Shown here: piece by piece, positions 9,094 to 17,917 of the stretch
Numbering within the stretch: position 1 is the stretch's first letter
How the letters are laid out: each line of letters opens with the position of its first letter
Notes under the pieces: generated by a model
The model's input: the letters and a program-made list of their open reading frames with translations, nothing else
Told to the model about the DNA's origin: nothing
Database searches by the model: none
Assembly (NCBI RefSeq): GCF_958304185.1
Contig: NZ_OY284435.1
Span: forward strand, 62,001 to 126,000
DNA from: an uncultured Erythrobacter sp.
GTDB lineage: Bacteria > Pseudomonadota > Alphaproteobacteria > Sphingomonadales > Sphingomonadaceae
Direction: 5' to 3'
DNA: 64,000 nucleotides
Position numbers and translations under genes: made by a program

Positions 9094-9211
9094 GCACAAC
9101 GGTTGGCCGCTGTTTGGCCGAGGTTGGGCTCCGCATTCACAATCAATGATGATGCTGAAAATCCTATCGTCCGACGCCGGGTGATTTCATCGAAACGTTG
9201 GAGGACAAAAT

Positions 9212-9493
9212 ATGGCCGAATAACGCATCACTGAAACCAGTACGCCCGAAGGCAACTCCCACACACATACGACAGTTATCACAGACCAGCCTCGCTCTAG
9301 CGGGGGCTTCAAATGGATTATGCTAATAGCCTTGATCGTGGTCGGAATCGGGGCGTTTCTGGCATTTTCGCAACTGGGCGATGCCGAAGCCGCAAAAGAT
9401 AACGCCGTTGCCGATGCTGCCGAACAGGCAGGGGAGGCTGCGGGACAAGTCGGCGACGCTGCAGAGCAGGCGATCGACAAGGTTTCGAGGTGA
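9212..9493 (+). pseudogene. Small single-pass membrane protein gene interrupted by a stop at codon 4
   Basis: A textbook ribosome site (GGAGGA at 9200-9205) precedes ATG 9212, but the frame reads Met-Ala-Glu-stop (TAA at 9221-9223). The same frame is then open to 9493 and encodes about 90 residues: a polar N-terminus, one hydrophobic helix (IMLIALIVVGIGAFLAF) and an Ala/Asp/Glu-rich tail (AAEQAGEAAGQVGDAAEQA). The simplest reading is a recent nonsense mutation. Re-initiation at ATG 9320 would still make a protein starting with the membrane helix. Sequencing error or readthrough are alternatives. Confidence 0.6.
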
Positions 9494-9584
9494 TGAGTAT
9501 CGACTGGAAATCTTGTCCTTAGGCCCCTCCGATGAAATCTAAGTCATCCCGTTTCAACAAAGAAAACAAAAAGTAGGCCAAGTT

Positions 9585-10457
9585 ATGCGAATTTTGCTTC
9601 TTCTCACTACCGCTGCTGTCGCGCTGGCCGCGGTTCCGGTAGCGGCTCAGTCCTCTACCACGCCCACGCCTTCCACCCGCGACCGGATCGGCCAGATCCT
9701 CGGCAACCTTCTGGGCGTCGATAACTCTGCCGATTCCTCGCTCGACGGCCAGTGGCGCGCAGGGCGCTTGCCGCTCGGCAGCCAGCGGACCGAGTTCAAC
9801 GCGCGGGTCGATGCTGACTCGCGTTCAGGCGTTATCACCGAGGAGACCGGTGCGCGGCTCAAGGCCGATTACGCCGCTCTGGTTGATCTGGAGGCGCGCT
9901 ACGGTGCCGACCGGCTCTTCACCACAAACGAGCGCAGCGAGCTCAGTTCGGGTTACAATGTGCTGCTTCAGGTTCTTGCCGACCGACGCTACGCAGACAG
10001 CGTCACGCCGTCAGCAGATGTCCGCGATGGGCAGGCCGAGTTCAATCGCCGCGTTGACGCCAGGGTCTCCACGCGTAGGCTTACGCGAACTGTAGGCACG
10101 CGGCTCAAGAACGATTATGCCGCTGTAATCCAAGTCGAGGCCGGGTATCTGCGCGACGGCACCCTGTCCGACGGCGAGCGCGATGACCTCGATATGCGGC
10201 TAGACGCTCTTGACGCGCGGGTGGGCGATGTAGCTTACACCGCACCGGTTACCGCCAAGACCCGCCTTGATGCAATCGCTCGGGCGTTGCCCAACAGTGG
10301 TTTGACCGCCACTGCACGAACGCAGCTGCTTGTCGAACACGGCGACCTCATCCGGCTTGAGGCGGCTTACGCGCGGCTGACGCCCTCGACCGAGGAACGG
10401 ACCTATCTCGACCAGCGGCTAGCTAACCTCGAGACCCGTGCACGGGTCATTCGCTAG
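9585..10457 (+). CDS. Secreted protein with three internal repeats, unknown function
   Basis: 290 residues with a signal peptide (cut after VPVAAQ, about residue 21). The mature part holds repeats of roughly 65-75 residues at about 60-130, 135-210 and 215-285, each with a pattern like F..RVDA...G..T...G.RLK.DYA.L...E..Y....L...ER..L. The high charge and heptad-like spacing suggest a helical, periplasmic or surface scaffold. No enzyme motif is seen and I do not recognise a named family. It lies alone between the broken membrane gene and the GMC oxidoreductase. Confidence 0.65.
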   Translation: MRILLLLTTAAVALAAVPVAAQSSTTPTPSTRDRIGQILGNLLGVDNSADSSLDGQWRAGRLPLGSQRTEFNARVDADSRSGVITEETGARLKADYAALVDLEARYGADRLFTTNERSELSSGYNVLLQVLADRRYADSVTPSADVRDGQAEFNRRVDARVSTRRLTRTVGTRLKNDYAAVIQVEAGYLRDGTLSDGERDDLDMRLDALDARVGDVAYTAPVTAKTRLDAIARALPNSGLTATARTQLLVEHGDLIRLEAAYARLTPSTEERTYLDQRLANLETRARVIR

Positions 10458-10596
10458 GCATTACACGCCGGCGCGGGATTCGCCTTGCTTGTGTAAGCTC
10501 TACGCAGGCGGCGTTTCCCGCGTCCGGTTGCTCCATTTCGCTTGCCAATAGCCAGCTACTGGGAGAGCCTTGCCGCATAAGAGGTGAGAGGGCGAC

Positions 10597-12429
10597 ATGG
10601 CATTTGACTTCGTAATCATCGGCGGGGGTTCGGCGGGGGCAGCGTTGGCGGCAAGGTTGTCTGAAGACCCGGACGTGACTGTAGCCCTGATCGAAGCTGG
10701 CGAGCGGCCGCCAGAGCGCGAACAGATGCCGATCGCCTGTGCAAGCCTGCAGCTCGATCCTGAGACCGACTGGATGTTCACCGGTGATCCCGGCAAGGGC
10801 GGACTCGGTTTCAAGAACCGCCGGATGCCGGTGCCGCGCGGCAAGATGCTCGGCGGATCCTCCGGTATCAATTACATGGTCTTCGTGCGCGGCCACCCCG
10901 GAGATTTCGACAATTGGGAACGGTTGGGCGCAGAGGGTTGGAGCCATCAGGACATCTTGCCTTGCTTCAAGCGTATGGAACATGTGTTCGACACAAACGC
11001 GGCAATTATCAGTCGCGATCTGCGCGGTGATGCCGGACCAGTTGGCGTGAGTATCCGATCCCCCGTGATCCCCGCATCGCGCGATTTCGTCGCGGCCGCC
11101 GGTGCGGCTGGCATTGCCGAAGGAGATTACAACGGGTCGGGGCGCTTCAATCCCGGCGGGGTCGCCTCGCTGGTGCAGACCAACACCCGGCGCGGCAAGC
11201 GGGCAAGTACTTTTCACGCCTACCTTGAAGACAGCGCCGAATTGCGGCCCAACCTCACGATCGTCACCGGGGCGCAGGTGCAAAAGCTGATCCTTGAAAG
11301 TGAAGGCAATGACCTCACCGCAACCGGGGTCGAATACCGCGATGCCAGCGGTACCATTCAATCGGTCCATGTCGCCAAAGAGGTGATCCTCAGCGCCGGC
11401 GCCGTTGGCTCGCCGCATATCCTGCTGCTTTCGGGCATCGGACCGCGCCGCGAGCTGGAAGCGGCGGGGATCGCCTGCCGCCTTGACCTGCCCGGTGTCG
11501 GCAAACGTCTCAAGGACCACCTGTTCGCTTCGATGTATTTTCCTGCGCCCGGGATTGCGCTTACCGGAATGGAGATCGGACCGTCGCTTGGCCCCGATGC
11601 GTTGCGCGCGCCGGCTGGCCAGTTGCCTGCCGATCCGGCTGATGACATCCATCTGACCGGTGAACTCGCCGAATTGAAAGCCGAAGCCGAACGCAGGCTC
11701 GCCGAATGGGATGAGACCGGCAGCAGCCTGGTGTCATCCTCGCTCTACGATGGAGTCTGCTTCTTTTCGACCGGGCTAGGCGATGCGTTCACTCACGATG
11801 CCCAGATCGGCTTCATCCCCAATGCTTATAATGAAGACATCATCGGGACACGGTCCAATGTCGATCTCGCCATGATGATGGCTGACCCATCGAAGACCCT
11901 CGCGCCGGATTCCGAGCATGTCATTTTCTTGGCAAGCAACTGCGTGCCGCGCAGCGAAGGCGAATTGGTGATAGCCAGCCCGGATCCCACCGTCCCGCCG
12001 ACCATCAATTTCAACTATTTCAGCGACCCGCACGACCTCAAGGTCATGGTAGCGATCATGCGGCGGGTGATCGAGATCGCCGCGGCATGGCCGGGCGAGA
12101 AAAAGCTGGGGCAGTGGCTGGTGCCTCCGATGCTCGCCAAGCTTCATGGCCATGTCGAAGGCGAAGAGCCGAGCGACGCATTGTTGGAAAACCACGCTCT
12201 GCACTTTGCGCAGACGATCTATCACCTGTCGTGCACTTGCCGGATTGGGACGGTGGTCGATCCGCGCTTGCGGGTGTTTGGCGTGAATAATCTGCGCATC
12301 GCCGATGCTAGCGTAATGCCCGAGATCCCAAGCGGCAACATCAATGCGCCATCCATAATGATCGGCGAGCGCGCCGCAGAGCTTATTTCGGCGGATCATG
12401 CTGTCAGAGTGATGTCCCACACTGGTTGA
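10597..12429 (+). CDS. GMC-family FAD-dependent oxidoreductase (choline-dehydrogenase-like)
   Basis: 610 residues, slightly longer than the usual 530-560 because of an insert around 330-385. The N-terminal FAD-binding motif is FVIIGGGSAGAALAARLSE, followed by the GMC signature around GKMLGGSSGINYMVFVRG and the second signature GAVGSPHILLLSGIGP. The C-terminal catalytic region has TIYHLSCTCRIG (active-site His) and SGNINAPSIMIGERAA. It should oxidise a primary alcohol or aldehyde, passing electrons to FAD and a respiratory acceptor. No signal peptide is present. The AGAGG upstream supports the start. The true substrate is unknown and no pathway neighbour helps. Confidence 0.9.
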   Translation: MAFDFVIIGGGSAGAALAARLSEDPDVTVALIEAGERPPEREQMPIACASLQLDPETDWMFTGDPGKGGLGFKNRRMPVPRGKMLGGSSGINYMVFVRGHPGDFDNWERLGAEGWSHQDILPCFKRMEHVFDTNAAIISRDLRGDAGPVGVSIRSPVIPASRDFVAAAGAAGIAEGDYNGSGRFNPGGVASLVQTNTRRGKRASTFHAYLEDSAELRPNLTIVTGAQVQKLILESEGNDLTATGVEYRDASGTIQSVHVAKEVILSAGAVGSPHILLLSGIGPRRELEAAGIACRLDLPGVGKRLKDHLFASMYFPAPGIALTGMEIGPSLGPDALRAPAGQLPADPADDIHLTGELAELKAEAERRLAEWDETGSSLVSSSLYDGVCFFSTGLGDAFTHDAQIGFIPNAYNEDIIGTRSNVDLAMMMADPSKTLAPDSEHVIFLASNCVPRSEGELVIASPDPTVPPTINFNYFSDPHDLKVMVAIMRRVIEIAAAWPGEKKLGQWLVPPMLAKLHGHVEGEEPSDALLENHALHFAQTIYHLSCTCRIGTVVDPRLRVFGVNNLRIADASVMPEIPSGNINAPSIMIGERAAELISADHAVRVMSHTG

Positions 12430-12486
12430 GCAATTTCGGGTTGAGCCCATTCGCCGTGCGGCGGAGTATCGCGAGCCGTCCTGCGA

Positions 12487-12876
12487 TCAGGCGCCTGGCG
12501 GCTGGGACAGACCGATCCCATGTATCACGGCGGCTTGCCCAACCATGACAAAAAGCCAATGCAACGACGCTGACAACGTCCGGCTGGCGCCCATCCCGTA
12601 AGCGGAGAAAGTCACCCACAGCACCGGTACCACAAATCCGATCCAGATCACCAAGGCGCTGCCCAATGCCATCACCCAGGCACCCGCCTGAGAAGGTGCG
12701 AGGATCAGCGCTCCGGCAAGTATCGAGGCTAGCCAGAACTCGGCGAGCAGTGCGCCTGCAAACACCCTCCTGCCGGGCAGCGGAGAGCCAGACAAACGCA
12801 GCCAAACAAACCCGATGGTGAGCCCTAAAAAGGTCGCAGCCGCAATCGGCCAGATGTTGATGAAGATGTAAATCAA
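12487..12876 (-). CDS. Small four-helix membrane protein (DUF1761-like)
   Basis: 129 residues with four hydrophobic stretches (about 3-25, 45-65, 68-90, 102-122) and few polar residues. Size and pattern resemble DUF1761 membrane proteins, but the match is by eye. The start is a TTG at 12876 with a weak ribosome site, so the N-terminus is uncertain. It is convergent with the GMC oxidoreductase gene, with 57 bp between the ends. No function is known. Confidence 0.55.
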   Translation of the reverse strand: MIYIFINIWPIAAATFLGLTIGFVWLRLSGSPLPGRRVFAGALLAEFWLASILAGALILAPSQAGAWVMALGSALVIWIGFVVPVLWVTFSAYGMGASRTLSASLHWLFVMVGQAAVIHGIGLSQPPGA

Positions 12877-12992
12877 GTCTGGCGCTTTGGTCGTCTAGCT
12901 GACTCGGAAGGTCACAATCGAATCTGCAGGGCCCCATTGCAAGTCCCGACGTTCAACCGCTACCCAATCGGAGGGCAATCTTGCTTGCACTT

Positions 12993-13210
12993 AGACCAAC
13001 ATCCGCAATCCACCCATGATCGGTCATCAGCGGGCTTAAGGCGCGATCTTGAAAGCGGCATGGCAGCTTCTGGCGGAACCAGAGGTCTATTTTTACGGCC
13101 GTGAACGACCGACCCGGGGTCGGCAGCCGACACTGCTCAGAACGGGCCGCGAATGGCGGCTATTGCAGGTTCGTCTCCCAAGAGCCGCCACTTTGGAATG
13201 GACCCCAACG
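12993..13210 (+). repeat. Dispersed intergenic repeat, copy B (best preserved)
   Basis: The most complete copy: 'gcaatccacccatgatcggt' near 13005, 'gaaagcggcatggcagctt' near 13051, a 'gacccggggtcggcag' block near 13111, an inverted pair 'aatggcggct' / 'agccgcca' near 13152 and 13182, and an end 'ggaccccaac' near 13200. It occupies most of the gene-free stretch 12877-13373; nothing else is recognisable there. Confidence 0.6.
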
Positions 13211-13373
13211 GTGATTTGCGGCGGTTCGGCGGGCAGCGGGGCGACAGGCAGTGCCGCTGCTTGCGCGCGCGCCATCAGGCACAAGAGAATCACTTTTACC
13301 CCCGACCGGTAGCGATACTTGGTAAACGCCGCCTAAACCATTCGGCGAGGCTTTCTTAAGAGGTGCGCCCTTA

Positions 13374-14036
13374 ATGAAGCCGCCTGTCATGCGTTATCCT
13401 GTCTCCTCCCGCTCCGCCCTTATGGCCCTTGTCGCCAGTCTTGTCTCCGCAGTCAGCCTCGCAGGCGGCGCGGTTCTGGTGCAGGCTGCTACGCCTGCAA
13501 GCTTGCGGGTTCAGGTGGTCGACGAGGCGGGCCTGCCGGTGCGCGATGCGGTGGTCGAACTGCACGGCGCCAAGGCTGCCGCCGGGCCGATTCGCTTCGC
13601 GTGGAAAATGGGCATGGCGCAGAAGAACCAGCAATTCACCCCCGGGACGCTGGTGGTAGCCAAAGGCAGCACTGTTGCCTTCCCCAATCTCGATAATGTC
13701 CGCCATTCGGTCTACAGCTTCTCCAAGCCCGCGCGCTTCGAGATTGATCTTTATGGCCGCGACCAGACTCGCAGCCAGAGCTTCCCGATCACCGGCAGCG
13801 TCAAACTGGGCTGCAACATCCACGATCAGATGCGCGGCTATATCCGCGTGACCGACACGCCCTATGCGGGGAAGACCGATCACAATGGCTATGTCACGCT
13901 GTCCGGCATGGCGAGCGGCGCGGCGAAGCTGACTGTGTGGCATCCGCAACTGCGCACGCCCACGGGGGAGAGCAAGTCGGCGATTGCCATCACTGGCGGC
14001 GCGCAGAGCCACAAGTTCAAGGTGGCCGTGCGATGA
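13374..14036 (+). CDS. Periplasmic cupredoxin-like copper protein
   Basis: 220 residues with a signal peptide (cut after VLVQAA, about residue 38). A Carboxypeptidase-regulatory-like beta domain (about 42-110) leads into a plastocyanin-like part with candidate type-1 copper ligands: His in NVRHSVYSF, then Cys, His and Met in LGCNIHDQM. It resembles proteins annotated as methylamine utilisation or plastocyanin-like. It could carry electrons or sense copper or redox state in the periplasm. Its stop overlaps the start of the GGDEF-EAL gene (ATGA), so the two are translationally coupled. Confidence 0.82.
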   Translation: MKPPVMRYPVSSRSALMALVASLVSAVSLAGGAVLVQAATPASLRVQVVDEAGLPVRDAVVELHGAKAAAGPIRFAWKMGMAQKNQQFTPGTLVVAKGSTVAFPNLDNVRHSVYSFSKPARFEIDLYGRDQTRSQSFPITGSVKLGCNIHDQMRGYIRVTDTPYAGKTDHNGYVTLSGMASGAAKLTVWHPQLRTPTGESKSAIAITGGAQSHKFKVAVR

Positions 14037-16351
14037 GCGCGGTCGAGGATATGCTCGCCCGGCTGACAGCCTTGTGCTTCGGGACGCTGAGCACGCGCAT
14101 CGCGCTGCTTTATGCCGCGCTGTTCGCGGTGGTGCTGGGGTTGGTGGTCTCGCTGGCCGCCGGCGCCTTAGCGCGCTTCGGTGAGGCGAGCGCGACGCGT
14201 GACCTTGCCGCCAATGCCCGCGTTTTCGACGAAATCCTCACCTCGCGTGCGCGCCAGATGGGCGATCAGGCCAATGTCCTCGCGCATGATTTCGGCTTCC
14301 GCGAGGCGGTGGCGACCGGTGATGCGCCTACCATCACCAGCGCGCTAAACAGTCTTGAGAGCCGGGTTCGCAGCGACATGGCATTCGTGCTGACAGTCGA
14401 AGGTGAAGTGCTCGCCGCCGATGCGACCGGCGTGCCTGCGCCCGAGACGCTGTGGGCGCAGCTCGACAAGGGTGGCAAGCGCGGGATCATCCGGTCAGAG
14501 AAAGGCTTTGCGCTCGCCGCCGCCGCGCGGGTCGAAGCTCCCGATCTGATCGGCTGGCTGGTGATCGCCCAACCGCTCGACCGTGCCGAGCTTGACCGGC
14601 TGGTAGAACTGGCGCCTATTTCGCTCGAAGCCTCGGTGGTCGATGCCGCACGCCAGCCGGTCTGGCTGCGCGAAGCCACCGCCGATGCAGTGATCGAGCG
14701 CGAAGAACAGAACCGTTTCCTCTACCACGTGTCTGATCTTGCCGTGCTGCAAGATGGCATCGCCCCGCGGCTGGTGCTGCGCCACTCACTGGCGGCATCG
14801 CTGGCGGCCTACGCCAGCCTCAAGTCGTGGCTGATCATTCTGGCGAGCGGCGGGATCGTGTTGGTGCTGGGCCTAAGCTGGAAGGTTGCGCGCAGCGTGA
14901 CCGAGCCGCTCCAGCAGTTGGACGAAGCGACCCGCCTGATCGGCGAGGGCCGCGAGGTCAGCCTCCAGGTCAAGACCGATGACGAAATCGGGCGGTTGGC
15001 AGGCAGCTTCAACAAGATGGTCGCTGCAATCGAGGAGCGGGAACGCCAGATCATTCATGTTGGTCTGCATGACGGCCTGACCGGCCTGCCCAACCGTAAA
15101 CTGTTCACGGAGCAGCTCGCTAACACCCTGTCGCGCCGCAAGGCGGGCGAGCAGGTGATGGTTGCCTATGTCGACCTTGATGACTTCAAGATGGTCAACG
15201 ACACGCTTGGACATCCGGCGGGCGATGCATTGTTGCGAATCATCGCCGATCACCTGCGCGAAGACCTGCCTGACGCGCTGCTCGCGCGGCTGGGCGGCGA
15301 TGAGTTTGCAATCCTGATCGACGGGATTGATGACAAGGCGAGCCTCGGCAATATCGCCGATGCTTTGCAACGCTGCTTTAACCGGCCGCTGTCGATCAAC
15401 GACCAGAACGTCTCTTGCGGAGCCAGCATTGGGATCGCGATGGCACCCGGCGATGGCGACGACGGCAACACGCTGATGAAGAACGCTGACCTCGCGCTCT
15501 ACCGTGCCAAGCACGAGGGCAAGTCGACCTACCATTTCTTCGAGCCTGCCTTGGACGAAGCCGCCCGCCAGCGCCGCCAGCTGGAACTCGACCTGCGCGC
15601 CGCGATCAAGGAGGGTGGGTTCGAGCTCAATTTCCAGCCGCTCTACAGCCTCGCCGAACGCCGCCTGACCGGGTTCGAAGCGCTGATCCGCTGGAACCAT
15701 CCCTCGCGCGGGCGGGTCAACCCGGTCGAGTTCATTCCTCTGGCCGAAGAGACCGGCCTGATCATCCCGATCGGCGAATGGGTGCTGCGCGAGGCTTGCC
15801 ATCAGGCGAGCAGTTGGCCCGCCGATGTCTCGGTCGCGGTCAATGTCTCGCCCAAGCAGTTCGCCGCAACCGGCATCGCCAGTATGGTGCTGTCGGCCCT
15901 GTCGGCCAGCGGGTTGGCGCCGCAGCGGCTGGAGCTGGAGATCACCGAGAGCATCTTCATCGCCGATGTCGATGCAACGCTGGCGACGCTCCATTCGCTA
16001 CGCAATCTCGGCGTGAAGATCGCGCTCGACGATTTCGGGACGGGCTATTCCTCGTTGAGCTATCTGCGCTCGTTCCCGTTCGACAAGGTCAAAATCGACA
16101 AAAGCTTCGTCGAAGACCTCGGCACCAGCAGTAGTGGCCACGCGATGATCCGGGCGATCACCACGCTGGCGAATGCGCTGGGGATGGAGACGCTGGCAGA
16201 AGGCGTGGAAGATATTGCGCAGTTCGAAGTGCTTGAACGCGAAGGGTGCCAGAACATTCAGGGCTACCTGTTCTCCCGGCCAGTGGCGGCTAATGCGGTC
16301 GCCGGATTGCTACGTGACGGGGCGGGGTATCAGCGCCAGTTGCGGGCATAA
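14033..16351 (+). CDS. Membrane GGDEF-EAL protein with periplasmic sensor and HAMP
   Basis: 772 residues from the ATG at 14033, which overlaps the cupredoxin stop. Order: membrane helix (about 20-45), periplasmic sensor region (about 50-250), second helix (about 265-290), HAMP linker (about 290-345), GGDEF domain (intact LGGDEFAIL near 423; no RxxD I-site) and EAL domain (GFEALIRWNHPSRG, AVNVSPKQF, LEITESIF, DDFGTGYSSL, FDKVKIDKSF, ETLAEGVED). Both catalytic motifs look intact, so it could make and degrade c-di-GMP, switched by the periplasmic input. The coupled copper protein is a natural candidate for that input; this is inference. Confidence 0.92.
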   Translation: MSAVEDMLARLTALCFGTLSTRIALLYAALFAVVLGLVVSLAAGALARFGEASATRDLAANARVFDEILTSRARQMGDQANVLAHDFGFREAVATGDAPTITSALNSLESRVRSDMAFVLTVEGEVLAADATGVPAPETLWAQLDKGGKRGIIRSEKGFALAAAARVEAPDLIGWLVIAQPLDRAELDRLVELAPISLEASVVDAARQPVWLREATADAVIEREEQNRFLYHVSDLAVLQDGIAPRLVLRHSLAASLAAYASLKSWLIILASGGIVLVLGLSWKVARSVTEPLQQLDEATRLIGEGREVSLQVKTDDEIGRLAGSFNKMVAAIEERERQIIHVGLHDGLTGLPNRKLFTEQLANTLSRRKAGEQVMVAYVDLDDFKMVNDTLGHPAGDALLRIIADHLREDLPDALLARLGGDEFAILIDGIDDKASLGNIADALQRCFNRPLSINDQNVSCGASIGIAMAPGDGDDGNTLMKNADLALYRAKHEGKSTYHFFEPALDEAARQRRQLELDLRAAIKEGGFELNFQPLYSLAERRLTGFEALIRWNHPSRGRVNPVEFIPLAEETGLIIPIGEWVLREACHQASSWPADVSVAVNVSPKQFAATGIASMVLSALSASGLAPQRLELEITESIFIADVDATLATLHSLRNLGVKIALDDFGTGYSSLSYLRSFPFDKVKIDKSFVEDLGTSSSGHAMIRAITTLANALGMETLAEGVEDIAQFEVLEREGCQNIQGYLFSRPVAANAVAGLLRDGAGYQRQLRA

Positions 16352-16389
16352 GAACGTAGGATGATCGCTCGAAAAGCCAATCGAAGCCG

Positions 16390-16598
16390 ACAATCTGCAA
16401 TCCACCCGACATCAGTCCTGGGTTGAGCCGATGCGTGACACTGAAAGCACAGCTGCTTCTGACAGAAACAGTCTTTCAACCTCGCCGCCATGAACGACTG
16501 GATCTGGGTCGAGAGCGGCCGCTGTTCCACGCGGGCTACGAATGGCGGCTAGTGTGGGTTCGTTTTCCAAAAGCCGCCGTTCAGGAAGCGACCCCAAA
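16390..16598 (+). repeat. Dispersed intergenic repeat, copy C
   Basis: Shares with copy B the 'gcaatccaccc' start, a 'gaaagc..agc.gctt' block, 'ctgggtcg', 'cgaatggcggct' with the inverted partner 'aagccgcc', and the 'gcgaccccaaac' end. It is noncoding and lies just downstream of the GGDEF-EAL gene. Confidence 0.6.
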
Positions 16599-16609
16599 CC
16601 AGCCCCTGT

Positions 16610-16691
16610 CGTCACCCCGGCGAAGGCCGGGGCCTAGGGCCTCACAGTGCAGTGCTCGCCGCTCTGGGTCCCGGCTTTCGCCGGGATGACG
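16610..16691. repeat. REP-like palindromic repeat
   Basis: The outer arms are CGTCACCCCGGCGAAGGCCGG and the reverse-complementary CCGGCTTTCGCCGGGATGACG, with a loop of about 40 bp. 'Tcaccccggcgaaggccggg' elements are a familiar extragenic palindromic repeat in sphingomonads and other alphaproteobacteria. It would form a long RNA hairpin and may stabilise or terminate transcripts after the GGDEF-EAL gene. Confidence 0.75.
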
Positions 16692-16704
16692 GGGTAGGGC
16701 AAAA

Positions 16705-16820
16705 ACCCACCCAGTAGCAGTCGTTCGTTGTGATCAGACGCGAGCCCGGTAGCCGTCAGGCAGCTATCGCCTCACTTGAGCCGAAAGCAGACCTTCTGCA
16801 AACGACCCCATAGTCGTCAG
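16705..16820 (+). repeat. Dispersed intergenic repeat, copy E (short form)
   Basis: A short version: 'gatcagacgcgagcccggtagccgt' split over 16733-16757, 'gccgaaagcagacc.tctgc' and the end 'aacgaccccatag'. It is closest to copy F at 19330-19440, which shares 'ggtagccgtca', 'gatcag.cgcga.cc' and 'acgaccccatag'. It lies just downstream of the MOSC gene. Confidence 0.5.
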
Positions 16821-16834
16821 AAGCACGTGCCGGA

Positions 16835-17377
16835 TCAGACGCGCTCCAGCCGAAAAAATGGTGGCTCGGGCATCTCGACAGCGATGCAATCACCAGCACG
16901 CACCCGCCCACCCTTCAACACTACGGACATAAATCCGGATTTGCGGATCAACTCACCGCTCGGCCCTCGATCAAGCACAGCCGCAAGCAATCCTTTCTGC
17001 CAGCTATCGATTTGAGCACAGGGGTTGCGGAGGCCCGTGACCTCAAGAACGACTTCCTCGCCGACCTTAAGGCGCGCTCCCCGCGGGAGACCGAGCAGGT
17101 CTATTCCCTTCGTCGTGATGTTTTCGCCCAAGTCAGCCGGTCCGACCCGAAATCCTTGCGTTGCGACTTCGTCGAACAGTTCGGAGTGGATGAGGTGCAC
17201 CTGACGAAGATTGGGCTGCGTCGGATCGACCGTGACCCGTGAACGATGTTTCACCATCACGCCTTGGTGTGCGTCTCCTTCCACTCCGAGGCCTGCAACA
17301 AGCGTGATGTCGGGCACGAGGAGCTTCGAGAAGCGGTGATCGCTATCCTTGGCGACCGCAATAACATGACCGGTCAT
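16835..17377 (-). CDS. MOSC-domain protein
   Basis: 180 residues from ATG 17377, chosen because GGAGG lies at ideal spacing; a longer in-frame extension has no ribosome site. It contains a MOSC (molybdenum cofactor sulfurase C-terminal) beta domain: GVEGDAHQG and HRSRV near the N-terminus, RQVHLIHSEL, GPADLGENITTKGIDLL and the conserved Cys context GLRNPCAQI. MOSC proteins bind molybdenum cofactor or carry persulfide sulfur, often in detoxification of N-hydroxylated compounds (YiiM type). A molybdenum hydroxylase is encoded at 41613-44465, but no direct link is visible. Repeats flank it on both sides. Confidence 0.88.
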   Translation of the reverse strand: MTGHVIAVAKDSDHRFSKLLVPDITLVAGLGVEGDAHQGVMVKHRSRVTVDPTQPNLRQVHLIHSELFDEVATQGFRVGPADLGENITTKGIDLLGLPRGARLKVGEEVVLEVTGLRNPCAQIDSWQKGLLAAVLDRGPSGELIRKSGFMSVVLKGGRVRAGDCIAVEMPEPPFFRLERV

Positions 17378-17439
17378 GTTGCAACCTCCGATCTTCGCCC
17401 GCCTCACTACAGGTGGCACGAGACTACAAGCAGACACGC

Positions 17440-17552
17440 AGGAATCCACCCACTAGCGGCCCTCCGCCGTCGCCGAGCGCGATCCTGAAAGCGGCATGGC
17501 TGCTTTGGCCGTGCTTTCGCCAGGAGCGGAAAATTTCAAATCGACCCCAATT
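17440..17552 (+). repeat. Dispersed intergenic repeat, copy D
   Basis: Contains 'ggaatccaccca', 'gcgatcctgaaagcggcatgg', 'ctgctt', and ends 'aaatcgaccccaattc', matching copy B with the middle deleted. It sits upstream of the MOSC gene. Confidence 0.55.
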
Positions 17553-17917
17553 CAGACGTTCGGTTACGACCTGCGACTTGCTGAAAGTGGTCACGGATCT
17601 GAGAGCGCGGAACGGCAGAAATTGGCACATTCCTGCTGTTCCCAATCGATTTGTCAAACGGCTGGCCTTGTCAGAAGCCGACATCCAGAGTTTGCCCGAC
17701 CGGCATCGCAGAACGGTAGAAGGTGGGGCGTTTCCTGCATGTCAGCCCTCGGGAAGCTTAGTAGGGAAAGCCGAACAAGTGAGATGGCTTTCTCATCTGA
17801 CAGCAGTTCTCTGTCACGAAAGTGTCGCCCCAGTTTACGAACGGGATGAAATTGCAGCAGCCCGGGCCACCGACTAAAGGCGCGGCACTTCCAACCCAAT
17901 CCTGATTGGACCTGTTA
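17553..17917. other. Intergenic stretch without a recognised gene
   Basis: About 365 bp with open frames on both strands but no recognisable product. It contains two similar noncoding segments ('gcggaacggcagaaa...ttcctgctgt' near 17607-17640 and 'gcagaacggtagaagg...tttcctgcatgt' near 17709-17743), which look like another diverged repeat unit. No promoter could be set with confidence for the gene starting near 17918. Confidence 0.35.

Noticed and set aside
13937-14032. An upstream start for the GGDEF-EAL protein at 13937
   Set aside because: It would overlap almost 100 bp of the cupredoxin gene in another frame and adds a His-rich, non-membrane segment; ATG 14033 in the ATGA overlap is typical coupling.
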